From Thermoplasmata archaeon (lineage in GTDB: Archaea > Thermoplasmatota > Thermoplasmata > SG8-5 > JAGLSY01), in assembly GCA_023135545.1 (NCBI GenBank), contig JAGLSY010000110.1:1-5592 (forward strand): a stretch of 5,592 nucleotides of DNA, in the 5' to 3' direction. The notes beneath the pieces were generated by a model that searched no databases, was not told where the DNA came from, and saw only the letters and a program-made list of their open reading frames with translations. Below are positions 5,243-5,592 of this stretch, piece after piece. A program made the position numbers and the translations under genes. Numbering within the stretch: position 1 is the stretch's first letter; each line of letters opens with the position of its first letter.

Positions 5243-5592
5243 TTGGCTGGAGAAAGAAAATTCGTGACAGAGAATATAAGACGTGTTCTTCTGAAAGAAT
5301 ACTTCATGAAAGAGGTCAAAAAGGCCGGCTTCGGAGGAATCGATATACAGAGGACTCCCATGGGAACCAGGGTTACCCTGATGACCGAGAGGCCAGGCTT
5401 GGTAATCGGAAGGAGGGGCGCGACCATAAAGTCCCTGACCGAGGCCGTGGAATTCAAATTCAAATTCAACAAACCGCAGATCGAAGTGGTGGAGGTCAAG
5501 AACCCCAACCTCAACGCCCAGATAATGGCCGAGAAATTGGCCGCTGCGCTGGAAAGAGGCTGGCATTTCAGAAGGGCCGGTCACTCCACCGT
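5243..5592 (+). CDS. rps3: small ribosomal subunit protein uS3, 5' part, TTG start
   Basis: An open frame begins at TTG 5243, two bases after the uL22 stop, and runs off the window after 116 codons. The product reads (M)AGERKFVTENIRRVLLKEYF, then GFGGIDIQRTPMGTRVTL and ERPGLVIGRRGATIKSLTE, which is archaeal uS3. uS3 sits at the mRNA entry channel of the 30S subunit. The GRRG loop (56-59) is the GxxG nucleic-acid-binding element of its type II KH domain. The start is set by the family N-terminus and by GGAGG at 5231-5235; the first in-frame ATG is codon 22, inside the conserved region. A frame search limited to ATG starts would miss or shorten this gene. A small ATTCAA repeat (about 5452-5468) encodes FKFKFN and is probably incidental. 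The C-terminal domain lies outside the window. Confidence 0.95.
   Translation, partial: MAGERKFVTENIRRVLLKEYFMKEVKKAGFGGIDIQRTPMGTRVTLMTERPGLVIGRRGATIKSLTEAVEFKFKFNKPQIEVVEVKNPNLNAQIMAEKLAAALERGWHFRRAGHST

Overview
The window is archaeal chromosomal DNA. The right-hand 4.3 kb is the start of the archaeal S10-type ribosomal protein operon, in the order uL3, uL4, uL23, uL2, uS19, uL22, uS3. That order, without uS10 at the head, is typical of Archaea. TATA-like boxes in place of -35/-10 promoters and archaeal-type sequence signatures (for example the uS19 N-terminal extension) agree with this. The wording of uL3 and the basic extensions suggest a euryarchaeal Thermoplasmata-like lineage (Thermoplasmatota, e.g. 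Methanomassiliicoccales or marine relatives). This placement is a judgement from memory and is only moderately secure.

Left part (1-815): the 3' end of a tRNA gene (1-23) with a poly-T terminator, then a noncoding stretch with a small hairpin. A 3' remnant of an arsC-like gene follows on the minus strand (214-303), then an intact minus-strand arsC-like gene (414-815) of the thioredoxin-coupled arsenate reductase / low-molecular-weight phosphatase fold. The remnant and the gene code for almost the same C-terminal peptide but differ at most synonymous sites, so the remnant derives from an old paralogue and not from a fresh duplication.

Middle (816-1278): a divergent intergenic region of about 460 bases. 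The minus-strand TATA box (841-848) fits a nearly leaderless arsC transcript. The best plus-strand TATA box (944-951) would give the ribosomal operon an untranslated leader of about 300 nt. The last 125 bases of this leader hold the most striking noncoding structure in the window: alternating GAATGC and GCATTC arms that can form either two flanking hairpins or one central 18-bp hairpin, but not both. They lie just upstream of the uL3 Shine-Dalgarno site. This looks like a candidate RNA switch or autoregulatory leader.

Right part (1279-5592): six complete ribosomal protein genes and the first 116 codons of a seventh, separated by 2-9 nt and each with a Shine-Dalgarno-like site. The layout suggests one polycistronic mRNA with translational coupling. 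Points of note are a roughly 77-residue Lys/Pro/Ala/Val repeat extension on uL4 and a TTG start for uS3.
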